Origin: Legionella taurinensis
Lineage (GTDB): Bacteria > Pseudomonadota > Gammaproteobacteria > Legionellales > Legionellaceae
Reading direction: 5' to 3'
Assembly (NCBI RefSeq): GCF_900452865.1
Contig: NZ_UGOZ01000001.1
Coordinates: forward strand, 2,666,001 to 2,730,000
DNA: 64,000 nucleotides
In this document: in pieces, positions 34,046 through 44,166 of the stretch
Position numbering within the stretch: position 1 is the first letter of the stretch
Layout: each line of letters starts with the position of its first letter
Notes under the pieces: model-generated
The model's database searches: none
The model's input: only the letters and a program-made list of their open reading frames with translations
Told to the model about the DNA's origin: nothing
Program-made: the position numbers and the translations under genes

Positions 34046-34762
34046 TTAATCCTTAAAAATCTCTTCCAGGAATAAGGCGGTCGTTTGCCAGGAACGCCGA
34101 TCAGCCGACGCGTTGTAAATCAATCCGGATTCTTTTTCATGCGCGTCTGGATTACTGAAGGAGTGCGCCGTCAGCCCGTACATGTGCACTTGCCAATCCA
34201 CACGCTTGCGCGTCATTTCATCCGCAAATTGCCTGACCTGTTCTGGCGGCACCAGAGGATCATCGTAACCATGCAGAACCAGCACTTTGGCGGATATCGC
34301 TGCCTCGCTGCCTGGGGGTTCTGAGAGCAAACCATGAAAACTGACTACCCCGCGAAGCTCGACACCCGTTCTTGCCAAATCGAGCACGCAAAGTCCTCCA
34401 AAGCAATACCCGATGGCGGCAATGCGGCTGGCGTCCGCCTGGGGTAAATTGCACACGGTGCTATACGCAGCAAGAATACGCTGTGCCAGATGCTCACGAT
34501 GTTGGACCAGGGGCGTCATTAGGGCCCGCCGTTGGTCGTTATCAAGACCCAGACGAGCCTCCCCGTACATGTCCAGGGCAAACCCCACATAACCCATGCC
34601 TGCCAGTTGCCTTGCTTTTTCGCAGGGAGCCGCCCCCCGCCCCCGCCAGTCAGGCGCAATCATCACCACCGGTTTGGGTTCAGTTTCCCCGTCCCTGACC
34701 GCAAGATACCCCCGACAGAGGGTGTCCTCATCCATGTAATCAATTTCAATGCAATGAATCAC
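34046..34762 (-). CDS. Dienelactone hydrolase family protein (first copy)
   Basis: 238 residues with the alpha/beta hydrolase fold. The nucleophile is the Cys of IGYCFGGLCVLDLA, as in true dienelactone hydrolases, followed by HGYDDPLVPPE (Asp) and GLTAHSFSNPDA (His). The family hydrolyses lactones and esters. A close paralogue with the same landmarks lies at 48069-48782. No ring-cleavage dioxygenase is nearby, so a catabolic role is not supported. Confidence 0.88.
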   Translation of the reverse strand: MIHCIEIDYMDEDTLCRGYLAVRDGETEPKPVVMIAPDWRGRGAAPCEKARQLAGMGYVGFALDMYGEARLGLDNDQRRALMTPLVQHREHLAQRILAAYSTVCNLPQADASRIAAIGYCFGGLCVLDLARTGVELRGVVSFHGLLSEPPGSEAAISAKVLVLHGYDDPLVPPEQVRQFADEMTRKRVDWQVHMYGLTAHSFSNPDAHEKESGLIYNASADRRSWQTTALFLEEIFKD

Positions 34763-34953
34763 GTTTTCTTCCTTTATCCATCATCACGGATACCATAAAG
34801 CAGACCTGCATGACATTCAAGAGCGAACCGCCCCCTCCTTTACAGTTTACAGGCGTTATTTTACTTTTTTGTAAAGCTGCGATGAATGCCTTGCTGCTAT
34901 AGTTAAAGTAAGAAACAGAATGTCAGATTCCTACATCAGGCAAGGAAAACGTC

Positions 34954-35802
34954 ATGTCAGCGAATTATGCCGTTAGCCGTATGACTCGAGAGGAAATGCC
35001 CCTGGCCATTCAATGGGCAACCAATGAAGGCTGGAACCCGGGTTTACACGACGCGGAATGTTTTTTTGAAGCCGACACCCAGGGTTTTTTCGTCGGGAAA
35101 CTGGATGGCAAAATCATTGCCATGGGATCGGCCGTGGTGTACGACGATCAGTTTGCCTTCTGCGGTTTTTACATGGTGGCCCCGGAATACCGCGGCCAAG
35201 GCTATGGGTTGGAATTAACCCGACACCGCCTCGATTACGTCGGCAATCGCAATGCCGGAATTGACGGTGTTCTCAGCATGCTCAACAAATATGAACGCCT
35301 GGGGTATCAAATAGCCCATCGGAATGCCCGTTACCAGGGACAGGGATTATCCATCCTCAAGGAGTTCAACCAGGCCATCGTGCCGCTTGGACCAGAACAC
35401 CATGAGGCCTTGTTTGCCTATGATAGAAGGCATTTCCCAGCCCCGCGTGAACACTTTTTAAAGCACTGGATTAAGCAACCTGAAGGCGCAGCCCTGGCCT
35501 GGATTATGGATGGGCAGATAAAGGGTTATGGTGTTCTTCGCGCCTGTCAGCAGGGATTTAAAATCGGTCCCTTGTTCGCCGACAATTCCCACATTGCCTT
35601 TGGTCTGTTTGACAGCTTGGTCAGTCACGCCCGCGGGGAAACGGTTTACATTGATGTCCCTGAAAATAACCCGCACGCCCTGGCATTAGTCAATCGCCAC
35701 GCCATGCAAAAATGCTTTGCCACGGCGAGAATGTACTTAAAAGGCGAACCGAAACTGCCCACTGAGCATATTTATGGCATTACCACCTTTGAATTGGGTT
35801 AA
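34954..35802 (+). CDS. GNAT acetyltransferase with a second C-terminal acetyltransferase-like domain
   Basis: 282 residues. The first half is a GNAT domain with FYMVAPEYRGQGYGLELT as the acetyl-CoA loop. The second half (about 145-280) resembles the YitH-type C-terminal domain of two-domain N-acetyltransferases. The substrate is unknown. Its stop overlaps the puuE start by one base, so the pair is an operon. Confidence 0.85.
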   Translation: MSANYAVSRMTREEMPLAIQWATNEGWNPGLHDAECFFEADTQGFFVGKLDGKIIAMGSAVVYDDQFAFCGFYMVAPEYRGQGYGLELTRHRLDYVGNRNAGIDGVLSMLNKYERLGYQIAHRNARYQGQGLSILKEFNQAIVPLGPEHHEALFAYDRRHFPAPREHFLKHWIKQPEGAALAWIMDGQIKGYGVLRACQQGFKIGPLFADNSHIAFGLFDSLVSHARGETVYIDVPENNPHALALVNRHAMQKCFATARMYLKGEPKLPTEHIYGITTFELG

Positions 35803-36719
35803 TGATGACCAGGAACTTAGTCGGTTATGCGGCCCACTCTCCCATCCACTCCTGGCCGCAGGGCGCGCGAGTAGCCGTTAATTTTGTCATTAATTACGAA
35901 GAGGGGGCTGAATTAACCCCGGTGAACGGCGATACGCAGGCAGAAACCTATGGCGGCGAATTTCCGATGGCGCCCCGTCCCCAGGGCCTTCGCCACCTGA
36001 GCATGGAATCCCTGTTTGAATACGGCAGCCGTGCCGGAATCTGGCGCCTGCTTCGGCTGTTTGAGCAAAAGGCCATGCCTTTGACTGTCTTTGCCACAGG
36101 CCTGGCACTGCAATTAAACCCCGAACTCTGCCGCTATTTACGGTTCAGCGGCTATGACATTGCCGGTCACGGCTGGCGATGGATCGATTACGCACAGATG
36201 CCGAAAGAAGAGGAAAAAAAGCACATTGAACGCTGTGTAGACACCATTGAGCAATTAACCGGCCAACGGCCGCAAGGGTGGTATACCGGTCGGCGCAGTG
36301 AACATACCCGGCCATTGCTACGGGAAATCGGCGGCTTTCTCTATGATTCTGACAGCTATGCCGATGATCTGCCCTTTCTTGAAGACGATCACCTGATTAT
36401 ACCCTATACCCTGGTCTGCAATGACTTCCGTTACACCACCAATCCGGGTTTCTCGACCGCTGACGAGTTCTACCGGCAGCTTAAAAACACGCTGGATTAC
36501 CTCTACGAAGACCATCGTCTGGCGCTGATGACCATTGGTCTGCACGCCCGAATCAGCGGCCATCCCGGACGGTGTTTGGCCGTCAGACGCTTTATGGATT
36601 ACCTCAGCCGGTTTCCCGATGTCTGGATTACCCGGCGTGTGGATATTGCCCATTACTGGCTGAATGAAATCAGGGCCTCGTCAAAGGGCAATCACCCGCC
36701 ACGCCGTAAAAAGACATGA
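35802..36719 (+). CDS. puuE: Allantoinase-like polysaccharide deacetylase fold protein (PuuE type)
   Basis: 305 residues. It shows the PuuE pattern: VAVNFVINYEEGAEL, MESLFEYGSRAGIWRLLRLF, GHGWRWIDY, QGWYTGR, GFLYDSDSYADDLPF and DVWITRRVDIA. PuuE proteins hydrolyse allantoin in purine breakdown without the metal centre of classical allantoinase. No other ureide genes are adjacent, so it may act on a different substrate here. Confidence 0.85.
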   Translation: MMTRNLVGYAAHSPIHSWPQGARVAVNFVINYEEGAELTPVNGDTQAETYGGEFPMAPRPQGLRHLSMESLFEYGSRAGIWRLLRLFEQKAMPLTVFATGLALQLNPELCRYLRFSGYDIAGHGWRWIDYAQMPKEEEKKHIERCVDTIEQLTGQRPQGWYTGRRSEHTRPLLREIGGFLYDSDSYADDLPFLEDDHLIIPYTLVCNDFRYTTNPGFSTADEFYRQLKNTLDYLYEDHRLALMTIGLHARISGHPGRCLAVRRFMDYLSRFPDVWITRRVDIAHYWLNEIRASSKGNHPPRRKKT

Positions 36720-36720
36720 C

Positions 36721-38112
36721 TTAAAAGTCTATGAGCAGGCGATGGTCTATTTTTTTAAGTTGCGATTTAAACAAATCCTTAATCGCTTCCAGCCGCTCTG
36801 TATTGTTGGCCTCAAACCGAGCCACCAGACAGGGCGTGGTATTGGAGGCGCGCAACAATCCCCAGCCATCGGCAAATTCCACCCGCATGCCGTCAATGTC
36901 AATGATTTCAGCCGCAGGAAAATGGGCTTCCCGGCTGAAACGCTCCATGAAGGGAAACTTTTCTTCTTCCGCAATGGGAATTTTAATTTCCGGTGTGTTG
37001 ATGCTATTGGGAATTGCCGCAAACTGCTCGCTCACGGTAAGCGGTGACGCACTGATGATTTCCAGCAACCGGCAGGCGCTGTAAAGCGCATCATCAAACC
37101 CATACCAGCGATGTTTGAAAAACAGGTGGCCGCTCATCTCGCCGGCCAGGGCAGCCTGTTCCTGCTTCATCACCGATTTAACAATGGAATGCCCGGTTGG
37201 ACACATTTTCGGCGTCCCCCCCGCCGCTTCAATCACCTTGGCGAGATGACTTGAGCATTTGACATCAAACACAATGGTCGCCCCCTTGACCTGTTCCAGC
37301 AGATCGCGGGCATAAAACATCATTAAGCGGTCGGGCCAGATGATTTCACCCGTGTTGGTCACCACGCCTAAACGATCCGCATCGCCGTCAAACGCAAGCC
37401 CGATATCGGCCTGATGGAGCGCCACAGCCTGGCGCAGGTCGTGTAAATTGTCTTCAATGGTCGGATCGGGGTGATGATTGGGAAAACGCCCATCCACATC
37501 ACAATACAAAGGAATAACCTCGCACCCCAGTTTTTCAAACACCGAGGGGATCACCGGGCCGGCAATGCCGTTACCGCAATCCACGACAACCTTCAATGGT
37601 TTTGTCAACATCACGTCGGAGACAATGCGGGCAATGTAATCTGAAAGCACATCCTGATTAATCAAAGTCCCCTTGCCGCATTGGAACTGCCCCTGGCAAA
37701 CCCGCTCATACAGGGCATCAATGTCCGTCTGTACCAGTGTTTTACCGGCAAGAATGATTTTGATGCCATTGTAATCGGCCGGATTATGGCTGCCGGTGAC
37801 CATCAAACCGCAATCCAGATCATAGGCACAGGTGGCGTAATACATGACGGGAGTAGCGACGGCGCCCAAGTCAACGACATCAATGCCGCTGTCTAACAGG
37901 CCCTGTTTTAACGCGGTACACAAACTGTCGCTGGTTAAACGGCCATCACGGGCCACGAAAATGGTGTGGCGTTCAAGCGCCTGCAACTCCAGGCTGATGG
38001 CTTTGCCGATGGTATAAAAAGCATTTTCATCGAGATAGGTACCGATAACGCCACGGATGTCGTAAGCCCGAAAAACTGCACGGTCGATTGCCCGTGGATG
38101 ATAAGTCATCAT
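36721..38112 (-). CDS. algC: Phosphomannomutase/phosphoglucomutase
   Basis: A 463-residue four-domain hexose phosphomutase. The phosphoserine loop is [13 protein letters not shown], the Mg loop is [10 protein letters not shown], the sugar loop is [10 protein letters not shown], and the phosphate-binding loop near the end is [15 protein letters not shown]. It interconverts mannose or glucose 1- and 6-phosphates for LPS and capsule precursors. It is the third gene of coaBC-dut-algC, the same order as in Pseudomonas and Legionella. Its ATG overlaps the dut stop by 4 bases. Confidence 0.93.
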   Translation of the reverse strand: MMTYHPRAIDRAVFRAYDIRGVIGTYLDENAFYTIGKAISLELQALERHTIFVARDGRLTSDSLCTALKQGLLDSGIDVVDLGAVATPVMYYATCAYDLDCGLMVTGSHNPADYNGIKIILAGKTLVQTDIDALYERVCQGQFQCGKGTLINQDVLSDYIARIVSDVMLTKPLKVVVDCGNGIAGPVIPSVFEKLGCEVIPLYCDVDGRFPNHHPDPTIEDNLHDLRQAVALHQADIGLAFDGDADRLGVVTNTGEIIWPDRLMMFYARDLLEQVKGATIVFDVKCSSHLAKVIEAAGGTPKMCPTGHSIVKSVMKQEQAALAGEMSGHLFFKHRWYGFDDALYSACRLLEIISASPLTVSEQFAAIPNSINTPEIKIPIAEEEKFPFMERFSREAHFPAAEIIDIDGMRVEFADGWGLLRASNTTPCLVARFEANNTERLEAIKDLFKSQLKKIDHRLLIDF

Positions 38113-38567
38113 TGTCTCCCGGAACTGCCAAAACCGCCTTCGCCACGGCTTGACTCGGTAAAGGCGTCAACCACGGTGAACCCCACGCGGGTCACCGGCA
38201 GGAAAACCAATTGGGCAATACGATCACCCGGCTCAACCGTAAAATGATCCTGGCTGCGGTTCCAGCAGGAAATTTTCAATTCACCCTGATAATCGGAATC
38301 AATCAGGCCGACCAGATTGCCAAGCACAATGCCATGTTTATGACCTAAACCTGAACGGGGAAGAATCACCGCCGCCAGATTGGGATCCGCAATGTAGATT
38401 GCAAGCCCGGTGGGTAACAGGACGGTTTCATTGGGGGCAATTTGCAACGGCTCATTAATGCAAACCCGCAAATCAAGACCGGCCGAACCCGGCGTGGCAT
38501 AGGAAGGCAACTCGATGGTTTGCCCAAGACGCGGGTCAAGAATTTTAAGTTGAATGGCGTTAAGCAT
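38109..38567 (-). CDS. dut: dUTP diphosphatase
   Basis: 152 residues from the ATG at 38567, which has AAGGAA just upstream and gives the normal length. Trimeric dUTPase motifs are present: [11 protein letters not shown] (I), [12 protein letters not shown] (II), [11 protein letters not shown] (III), [12 protein letters not shown] (IV), and the C-terminal [11 protein letters not shown] (V). It removes dUTP and supplies dUMP. The gene starts one base after the coaBC stop and overlaps algC. Confidence 0.95.
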   Translation of the reverse strand: MLNAIQLKILDPRLGQTIELPSYATPGSAGLDLRVCINEPLQIAPNETVLLPTGLAIYIADPNLAAVILPRSGLGHKHGIVLGNLVGLIDSDYQGELKISCWNRSQDHFTVEPGDRIAQLVFLPVTRVGFTVVDAFTESSRGEGGFGSSGRQ

Positions 38568-38568
38568 A

Positions 38569-39804
38569 TCAATTCCTTGCTTTTGTAAGGGAGCCATTTT
38601 GAAGAGTTGCCGCAAGAATTGCAATAATTTCTCCCGCAATCCGCGTTTTGTGCTGAAAGGCCAGTGTTCTTTCTTCCTGTGATGTAATCACGATGACTTC
38701 ATTGCCATCCTGTTCAAATCCTTTATTTCCTCCGACCTGATTGGCAATGATCATATCGAGTTTTTTAGCCTTGAGTTTTTGTCGGGCATGCTCGACGACC
38801 TTGGTTGTTTCCGCTGCAAAACCGACCACATAGGCAGCTTTACCGCTTGACGCGACGTCCGCAAGGATGTCCGGGTTTTTAGTCAGGGTCAATGACAGGG
38901 ACTCTGCCTGCTGCTTTTTTATTTTTTCTGACGAGGGCTGGTCGATACCGTAATCCGCCACCGCCGCACAGCCAATAAAAATCATGCCCGGCTTCAGCGC
39001 CCCCATCACCGCCTTGCGCATGTCCCTCGCGGATTCTACCCGATAGGCGGTTACACCGGGGGGAACAGGCAGCGCGGAAGGCCCGCTGATTAAAAGCACC
39101 TCCGCACCTGCCCTTTGGGCGGCGGCGGCCAGAGCATAGCCCATTTTGCCAGAACTGCGGTTGGTGATCATTCTTACCGGATCAATCGCTTCCCAGGTAG
39201 GGCCTGCCGTAATCATCACCGTCCTGCCGGTCAACAGACCACTGACGGCATGAAGCCTTAAACCGGTAAGAATCGCTTCCACGTCACTTAAACGGCCTGG
39301 GCCTTCTTCACCGCAGGCCTGAAGCCCTTCATCAGGCCCCACAAAAATCACCCCCCGGTTGCGCAGGGTCTGGCAATTGTCGCGGGTAGCAGGATGCTGC
39401 CACATGCTGCGGTTCATCGCCGGGCAGACGATCACGGGATTTTCAGCGACAAGGCAGAGGGTAGATAACAAATCATCCGCCAACCCATGGGCCATTTTGG
39501 CCAGAAAATTGGCTGACGCCGGGGCAATCAGCAGGTAATCGGCCCAGCGGGCCAATTCAATGTGCCCCATGGCGCGCTCTGCCTGTGAATCAAACAGTTC
39601 CGTTCTGACCTCGTGGCCGCTTAAAGCCTGCAGGGTCAGCGGTGTGATGAATTGCTGCGCGGATTGCGTCATCACAACACGCACATCGGCGCCCAGGCGG
39701 GTCAATTCGCGAATCAGATAGGCTGATTTGTAAGCCGCAATACCGCCACAAATGCCCAACACAATGTTCTTGCCGGCAAAATCCTGCATGCGTTTCTCAT
39801 TCAA
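38569..39804 (-). CDS. coaBC: Phosphopantothenoylcysteine synthetase/decarboxylase
   Basis: A 411-residue bifunctional coenzyme A enzyme. The flavin-dependent CoaC half has [34 protein letters not shown] with its catalytic His, and PAMNRSMW. The CoaB half follows, with [25 protein letters not shown] and a Lys-rich KNPDIL segment. It couples cysteine to phosphopantothenate and decarboxylates the product. The start is a TTG at 39804 with AGG upstream, or an ATG at 39789. It leads the coaBC-dut-algC operon. Confidence 0.94.
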   Translation of the reverse strand: MNEKRMQDFAGKNIVLGICGGIAAYKSAYLIRELTRLGADVRVVMTQSAQQFITPLTLQALSGHEVRTELFDSQAERAMGHIELARWADYLLIAPASANFLAKMAHGLADDLLSTLCLVAENPVIVCPAMNRSMWQHPATRDNCQTLRNRGVIFVGPDEGLQACGEEGPGRLSDVEAILTGLRLHAVSGLLTGRTVMITAGPTWEAIDPVRMITNRSSGKMGYALAAAAQRAGAEVLLISGPSALPVPPGVTAYRVESARDMRKAVMGALKPGMIFIGCAAVADYGIDQPSSEKIKKQQAESLSLTLTKNPDILADVASSGKAAYVVGFAAETTKVVEHARQKLKAKKLDMIIANQVGGNKGFEQDGNEVIVITSQEERTLAFQHKTRIAGEIIAILAATLQNGSLTKARN

Positions 39805-39898
39805 TGGTGACTACCTGCGATCAAAACACAATCCCTGGCATAAAGGAATATCAATGTCCTGAACCGTAAAAGCCGTTGCTGTTGGCAATGACCGTGAT

Positions 39899-40360
39899 TC
39901 ACCGGGGCGAAGGTACTGTACAGTGGGCACGCAGGCTTTCCACCCACTCCCGGTTTTTGCCAAAATCGTAATACCCCATGGTCGCGCTGGACGTCACCTG
40001 GCCGTCCTTTCTAATGATTAACCAATCGGTAAAGTTAAAGACCGGACTCTGTCGATAGGCTATCAGTGATGACTCGTCCAGTTTGACCAACGTGGTTTTC
40101 GGCGATTGCCTGACCACACAGTCCTTGATTGCCGACAAGTCAGCGACAGTCAGCGGCGCCACGTAATGGCTATCGCTCTCAGGCACCAGGCTGCTCACCC
40201 AGTTAGGTTTGGATGCGGTGAGCGCCCCTTGAATTAACCCTTGAGGCATGCCGCGGAAATTGATTGCAGGTATAAAATGCATAAGCAGCGGTGCGATGAT
40301 TAAAATCACAAGAAGGGCCGTGAATACAATTGCAAGCGTGGACATGGTTTTTGCTTTCAT
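39899..40360 (-). CDS. DUF1499-like membrane-anchored protein
   Basis: 153 residues with one N-terminal membrane helix (about 7-30). The rest resembles DUF1499: WVSSLVPESDSHYVAPL, a TTLVKLDESSLIAYRQSPVF strand set and YYDFGKNREWVESLRA. The usual Cys of CVSS is Trp here. The function of the family is not known. It faces the periplasm or cytosol depending on topology, which is not clear. Confidence 0.7.
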   Translation of the reverse strand: MKAKTMSTLAIVFTALLVILIIAPLLMHFIPAINFRGMPQGLIQGALTASKPNWVSSLVPESDSHYVAPLTVADLSAIKDCVVRQSPKTTLVKLDESSLIAYRQSPVFNFTDWLIIRKDGQVTSSATMGYYDFGKNREWVESLRAHCTVPSPR

Positions 40361-40392
40361 TGATGTAAAATTCTATCTTACCGATTTATTGG

Positions 40393-41046
40393 TTAACCTG
40401 ACAGCGAAGGCGACTTAATCTCGTCAATATCACCGGCGATGACCTCATCCTCCACAGCCGGCTCCAGCTGTGGCGCACAGAGCAGGCCCGCCCGTTTGGA
40501 CTCTTTAATCACTAACTCGGCCTGATTCTGCCTGTCGATGTAAAACGCTGTAAAACTGAAATGCCGTGTCATTTCACACGCCTCGCGGTAATTTTTTTCA
40601 TCATCGTCATAAAACTCAACCTCGACTGCTTCCGCCAGAGGAATTTTCTCCACGGTTTCAAGGTACTGAAGCACCTGGCCAATCTGGGCATTTTTACCGG
40701 TGACTTTAAGGCGCGCCACTCGGGCATTAAACTCATCCCCTTTCACCGTGGAGATGATAAGCGGCATCGGCATGGATTGAATGTTATAAACAGAGAGAAC
40801 ATTGTCCGCGTAAGTGTCAATGCGCTCCCTTAACGTCAGTGGGGTATTGAGAATCACTTCGATGTAACGTTTGATGTAATCCGGGTCATTGTGATAGCTG
40901 GCAATGGCGGCAATGTGCGTTTCATCATGAATAAAAAGCTTCGTGACACCCGCCTTAATGTTTGTCTCAGGCGCGTGCAAATGGGTTCTGTTGAACGTGT
41001 GCTGGCAAGTAATTGTCCAATCGAAATCAAAGATCCGTATTTTCAT
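40393..41046 (-). CDS. HAD-like protein with acidic tail
   Basis: 217 residues. FDFDWTIT at the N-terminus gives the HAD motif I pair of Asp residues, and VEFYDDDEKNY looks like motif IV. Serine-containing LIISTVKGDEF may be motif II. The C-terminal ~25 residues are acidic (EPAVEDEVIAGDIDEI), which resembles the E-block of Dot/Icm substrates. It could be a host-directed phosphatase or an ordinary enzyme; I cannot decide. Confidence 0.65.
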   Translation of the reverse strand: MKIRIFDFDWTITCQHTFNRTHLHAPETNIKAGVTKLFIHDETHIAAIASYHNDPDYIKRYIEVILNTPLTLRERIDTYADNVLSVYNIQSMPMPLIISTVKGDEFNARVARLKVTGKNAQIGQVLQYLETVEKIPLAEAVEVEFYDDDEKNYREACEMTRHFSFTAFYIDRQNQAELVIKESKRAGLLCAPQLEPAVEDEVIAGDIDEIKSPSLSG

Positions 41047-41199
41047 AGCCGAGAAGGAAAAGAAAGGATGTCAAAAGTATAAAACAAACTTTTAAAAAAG
41101 AATGCCTTTTTTAGCTGTTTGTTCACGCCACCCCTCATTTTAGCTCTTTTTTTAACCAATAAGCTATAATTTAAAGGTAGTGTTGATGGGAGTCTATTA

Positions 41200-41505
41200 A
41201 TGGCGAATATATCACGTAAGGAAATCATGGACTTATCTCACGAAAGCACGGTGGGTTTGATTTATTCCCGTAGTGATTTGCATCAATATTTAGTCGAACT
41301 TATCCATAATGACAAGACAGACTATATTCATGAGGGAATTGGCGTGGCAGTATTTCCTACCATGGAAGAGGCATTAAGGAGCGCACAGCGGCGCGGTGCC
41401 AAGTGCTTTTTTCTATGCCTTGACAATACCTATGACGAATGCGGGGCTGAGCCTGCAACGCCTCATTACAACTACCTGCCCATTCGTCCCTGCCGAAAAC
41501 ATTAA
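41200..41505 (+). CDS. Small protein of unknown function
   Basis: 101 residues, no signal peptide. It has a central TMEEALRSAQRRGAKCFFLCLD segment that looks like helix then strand, and three to four cysteines near the C-terminus. I do not recognise it. It has no close same-strand neighbour until the FAD hydroxylase 80 bases on. Confidence 0.55.
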   Translation: MANISRKEIMDLSHESTVGLIYSRSDLHQYLVELIHNDKTDYIHEGIGVAVFPTMEEALRSAQRRGAKCFFLCLDNTYDECGAEPATPHYNYLPIRPCRKH

Positions 41506-41584
41506 CATTTTCCTGATATTCACTCTAAAATGAAAGCATGCCGGCATGAGGCCGCCATTCTGCATTGTGCGCTGGAGTGAATTG

Positions 41585-43186
41585 ATGGAAAGAACAACGG
41601 AAGTGTTAGTGGTCGGCGCAGGCCCAGTGGGTTTATTTTGTGCCCATGAACTGCTTCGTCACGGCTTGAAAGTCAGAATTATTGATAAAAAGGACGGCTT
41701 AAGCGACAAGTCCAAAGCCTTGGGCCTGCACATTCGCACCCTCGATGTCCTGGACGACTGCGATCTCCTCACTGAGGTACTCCGTCAGGGGCAGCGTGTC
41801 GAAGGCGCGATTTTTAATTCAAAAGGCCAACCGCTTTTTGAAGTCAATTTCAACGGCATTGGCTCCAACCGCAATTACCTGATTGATTTACCCCAGAATC
41901 AAACCGAGGCCATTTTCCACCAGAGTCTGCTTGATCAGCAGCAGCCTGTGGAATGGCAAACGGAACTGGTGTCCTTTTCCCAATCCAGCCAGGGCATTAA
42001 AGCGGTTCTCACGCATCAAAACGGCAGCACAGAGGAGGTTGAGGCGGATTGGCTGATGGCCTGTGACGGCTCCCACAGTACCCTCAGGCATCTGGTCAAT
42101 GAACAGTTCGCCGGGGCGGCCTATGAACAAGCCTGGTGGCTGGCCGATGTCCACATTGACTGGGCAAAGCCTCAGAATAAAATGCTCATTTACGCCAGCG
42201 ACAGAGGGCCTTTAGCCTGTTTTCCCATGGGTGAAACCCGCTACCGCGTGGTCATGACGGCGCCGCCTGATTTCAGCGGCGAGCTGACGCTGGAGGACAT
42301 TGTTGCCGAATTCAAGACACGAAGCCTTGAGTCATTTAACCTGTCCAATCCAGTGTGGCTCAGTCAATTTACCATTCACCATCGTCAGATTCAAAATTAC
42401 CGCCATGGGCGTGTCTTTTTTGCCGGGGATGCCGCGCATATTCACAGCCCGATGGGCGGTCAGGGATTAAATACCGGCATTCAGGATGTGTACAACCTGG
42501 TGTGGAAGCTGGCCCTGGTGCAGAAAGGGTTAGCTAACGAGGCATTACTGGACAGTTATCAGGCCGAGCGTCATCCCATCGGTGAGCAGGTATTGAAAAA
42601 AACAGACCTGATGACACGGATGATTCTTTTGCGTAATCCTCTGTTGGTTAGCCTGCGTAATGCCTTTGCCCGTCTGATGGTTTCCTTTAAACCGGTGCGC
42701 AAAGCCTTGGCCAGGGATTTGGCCGAGTTAACCATTTCTTATGCCAAAAGCCCGATTGTCCGCGTGCAGGGTGCCGCAGGGCGACTTAAAATCGGCGAAT
42801 ACCTGGGTGATTTCAGCCTGCTAAATCCAATCCACGGCTGTCAACAAACCCTGTCGCTTCTCACCCGCGGCACACGGCATCATCTGTTGGTCTTTTGCGG
42901 ACAGAATACCGGCGACCTTCAGGCGTTTTCTGCCTTGTTGCAGCGGTTGGCTGAACGATTGCAATCCATCGCGGGGGTTCATGCCGTAATCAGCGACACC
43001 ATCACTCTGCCGGGTTCCTTTGCTTCCGTTTACATTGATCCTGACTTTTCACTGCACAAGCACTTTGATCTTCAACACGAAACCGCCGTTCTGGTGCGGC
43101 CGGATAAGTACATCGGTTTAATTCATTCGCCCGTTCATGAACACGAGTTACTGGCGGCCATAAGGAGTATGGGGATGGTGTGCTGA
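41585..43186 (+). CDS. FAD-dependent aromatic hydroxylase (PheA/TfdB-like)
   Basis: A 533-residue flavoprotein. VLVVGAGPVGLFCAHELL is the FAD-binding Rossmann start. ACDGSHSTLRHLV is the DG motif. FFAGDAAHIHSPMGGQGLNTGIQDVYNLVWKLA is the second FAD site of this class, split here over residues ~285-317. A thioredoxin-like C-terminal domain completes the PheA/TfdB layout. It hydroxylates aromatic rings using NAD(P)H and O2. The ATG at 41585 is used because GGAG lies seven bases upstream. It is near the isonitrile operon and could oxidise its aromatic product, which is inference. Confidence 0.85.
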   Translation: MERTTEVLVVGAGPVGLFCAHELLRHGLKVRIIDKKDGLSDKSKALGLHIRTLDVLDDCDLLTEVLRQGQRVEGAIFNSKGQPLFEVNFNGIGSNRNYLIDLPQNQTEAIFHQSLLDQQQPVEWQTELVSFSQSSQGIKAVLTHQNGSTEEVEADWLMACDGSHSTLRHLVNEQFAGAAYEQAWWLADVHIDWAKPQNKMLIYASDRGPLACFPMGETRYRVVMTAPPDFSGELTLEDIVAEFKTRSLESFNLSNPVWLSQFTIHHRQIQNYRHGRVFFAGDAAHIHSPMGGQGLNTGIQDVYNLVWKLALVQKGLANEALLDSYQAERHPIGEQVLKKTDLMTRMILLRNPLLVSLRNAFARLMVSFKPVRKALARDLAELTISYAKSPIVRVQGAAGRLKIGEYLGDFSLLNPIHGCQQTLSLLTRGTRHHLLVFCGQNTGDLQAFSALLQRLAERLQSIAGVHAVISDTITLPGSFASVYIDPDFSLHKHFDLQHETAVLVRPDKYIGLIHSPVHEHELLAAIRSMGMVC

Positions 43187-43259
43187 ACAACAACAGTTGC
43201 AAATACCTTGCGGTCAATTATCATTAGGGCATGTCCGCGTTCAGATCATGAGACCAACC

Positions 43260-43703
43260 ATGCGTTTTTTTCTTTTTTGTATTGCCGCAGCCGTTGCGGC
43301 CGGCGTTCATGCCGACACCATTGACCATTACATGAACATTGCCAATAACATTCCGCAAATGGAAATGAAGGCTGATCCGCAGGCGCAGGCCTGGGCACGC
43401 TCGGCCCGGAATGTGTTGACCATTACCAGTGAAACCGTGGCAGAAACCCTGATACAGGCCAATGAACTGGCTAAAACCCAGGGACGCCCCCTGTTTTGCC
43501 TGCCCACTGGGGTGTCACTCAATGCCGTTACGCTCAATGGCATCATTATGCAAACTTACAATGAGATATCCAGCCAACAAAGCGACAAGGACAAAATGAC
43601 GGTTTCACAAGTCGCCTGGCTTGGCGTGGCCAAAGCTTACCCCTGCAAGGGTCAATCGAATCTGCCTCAGGCAATCCAGCATGTCGGTGCCCTGGGTCAA
43701 TAA
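43260..43703 (+). CDS. Secreted Rap1a/Tai-like protein
   Basis: 147 residues from the ATG at 43260; an ATG at 43248 is also possible. A signal peptide (FFLFCIAAAVAAGVHA) precedes a helical domain whose second half, CLPTGVSLNAVTL to KAYPC, matches the two-Cys pattern of Rap1a/Tai proteins, a fold known from type VI secretion immunity proteins. No effector partner is next to it, so an immunity role is not supported. It ends in a strong terminator. Confidence 0.65.
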   Translation: MRFFLFCIAAAVAAGVHADTIDHYMNIANNIPQMEMKADPQAQAWARSARNVLTITSETVAETLIQANELAKTQGRPLFCLPTGVSLNAVTLNGIIMQTYNEISSQQSDKDKMTVSQVAWLGVAKAYPCKGQSNLPQAIQHVGALGQ

Positions 43704-43708
43704 CCAGC

Positions 43709-43732
43709 AAGGCCGGCTAAACCGGCCTTTTT
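43709..43732. terminator. Rho-independent terminator
   Basis: AAGGCCGG (43709-43716) and CCGGCCTT (43722-43729) form a perfect 8-bp stem with a 5-base loop and a following T run. It serves the Rap1a-like gene and probably also the convergent AhpD-like gene. Confidence 0.85.
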
Positions 43733-43734
43733 AC

Positions 43735-44082
43735 TTATTGGCTGAATTCTTCAAAGGCTTCCAGCGCTTCGGCGGCATACATCAAGGAAGGCCCGCCACC
43801 CATGTACACCGCCATTCCCAGTGTTTCAATCAATTCTTCACGGGAAGTCCCCAGTTTAACCAAAGCCTGGGAGTGAAAACCAATGCAACCTGGGCAATGA
43901 TTGGCAACGGCCAGGGCCATGGCAATGAGCTCTTTGGTTTTTTTATTGAGCGAGCCGTCTTTGGTGGCGGCCTGCGACAACGCTGAAAAGCCCGCCATCA
44001 CATCCGGCATTTCTTTGCGTAATTTTGCTAACTGGGTACTGATCCCTTTGGTAATGTCACCAAATTTCTGCGTCATTGGCAT
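43735..44082 (-). CDS. AhpD-like/carboxymuconolactone decarboxylase family protein
   Basis: 115 residues. HCPGCIGFHSQALVKLG carries the C-x2-C plus His of the AhpD-type redox site, followed by ELIETLGMAVYMGGGPSL. Members with this CxxC usually reduce peroxides through lipoyl or thioredoxin partners rather than decarboxylate lactones. It lies between the flavin hydroxylase and the LysR gene. Confidence 0.87.
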   Translation of the reverse strand: MPMTQKFGDITKGISTQLAKLRKEMPDVMAGFSALSQAATKDGSLNKKTKELIAMALAVANHCPGCIGFHSQALVKLGTSREELIETLGMAVYMGGGPSLMYAAEALEAFEEFSQ

Positions 44083-44166
44083 TCTCCTGTGTTGGCCTAA
44101 AGCATTTCATTAACAGCCGTTTATATCATGCGGCCCCCAGCGCCCACAAGTTTGTTTATTTATGGA

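Noticed and set aside
34046..34762. Aromatic ring-cleavage pathway from dienelactone hydrolases plus the AhpD/CMD family protein
   Set aside because: No ring-cleavage dioxygenase or muconate cycloisomerase is present, the CMD protein has the AhpD-type CxxC, and the genes are not in one operon.
43260..43703. Type VI secretion immunity protein
   Set aside because: Only a Rap1a/Tai-like two-cysteine pattern is visible, and no T6SS effector or apparatus gene is nearby.
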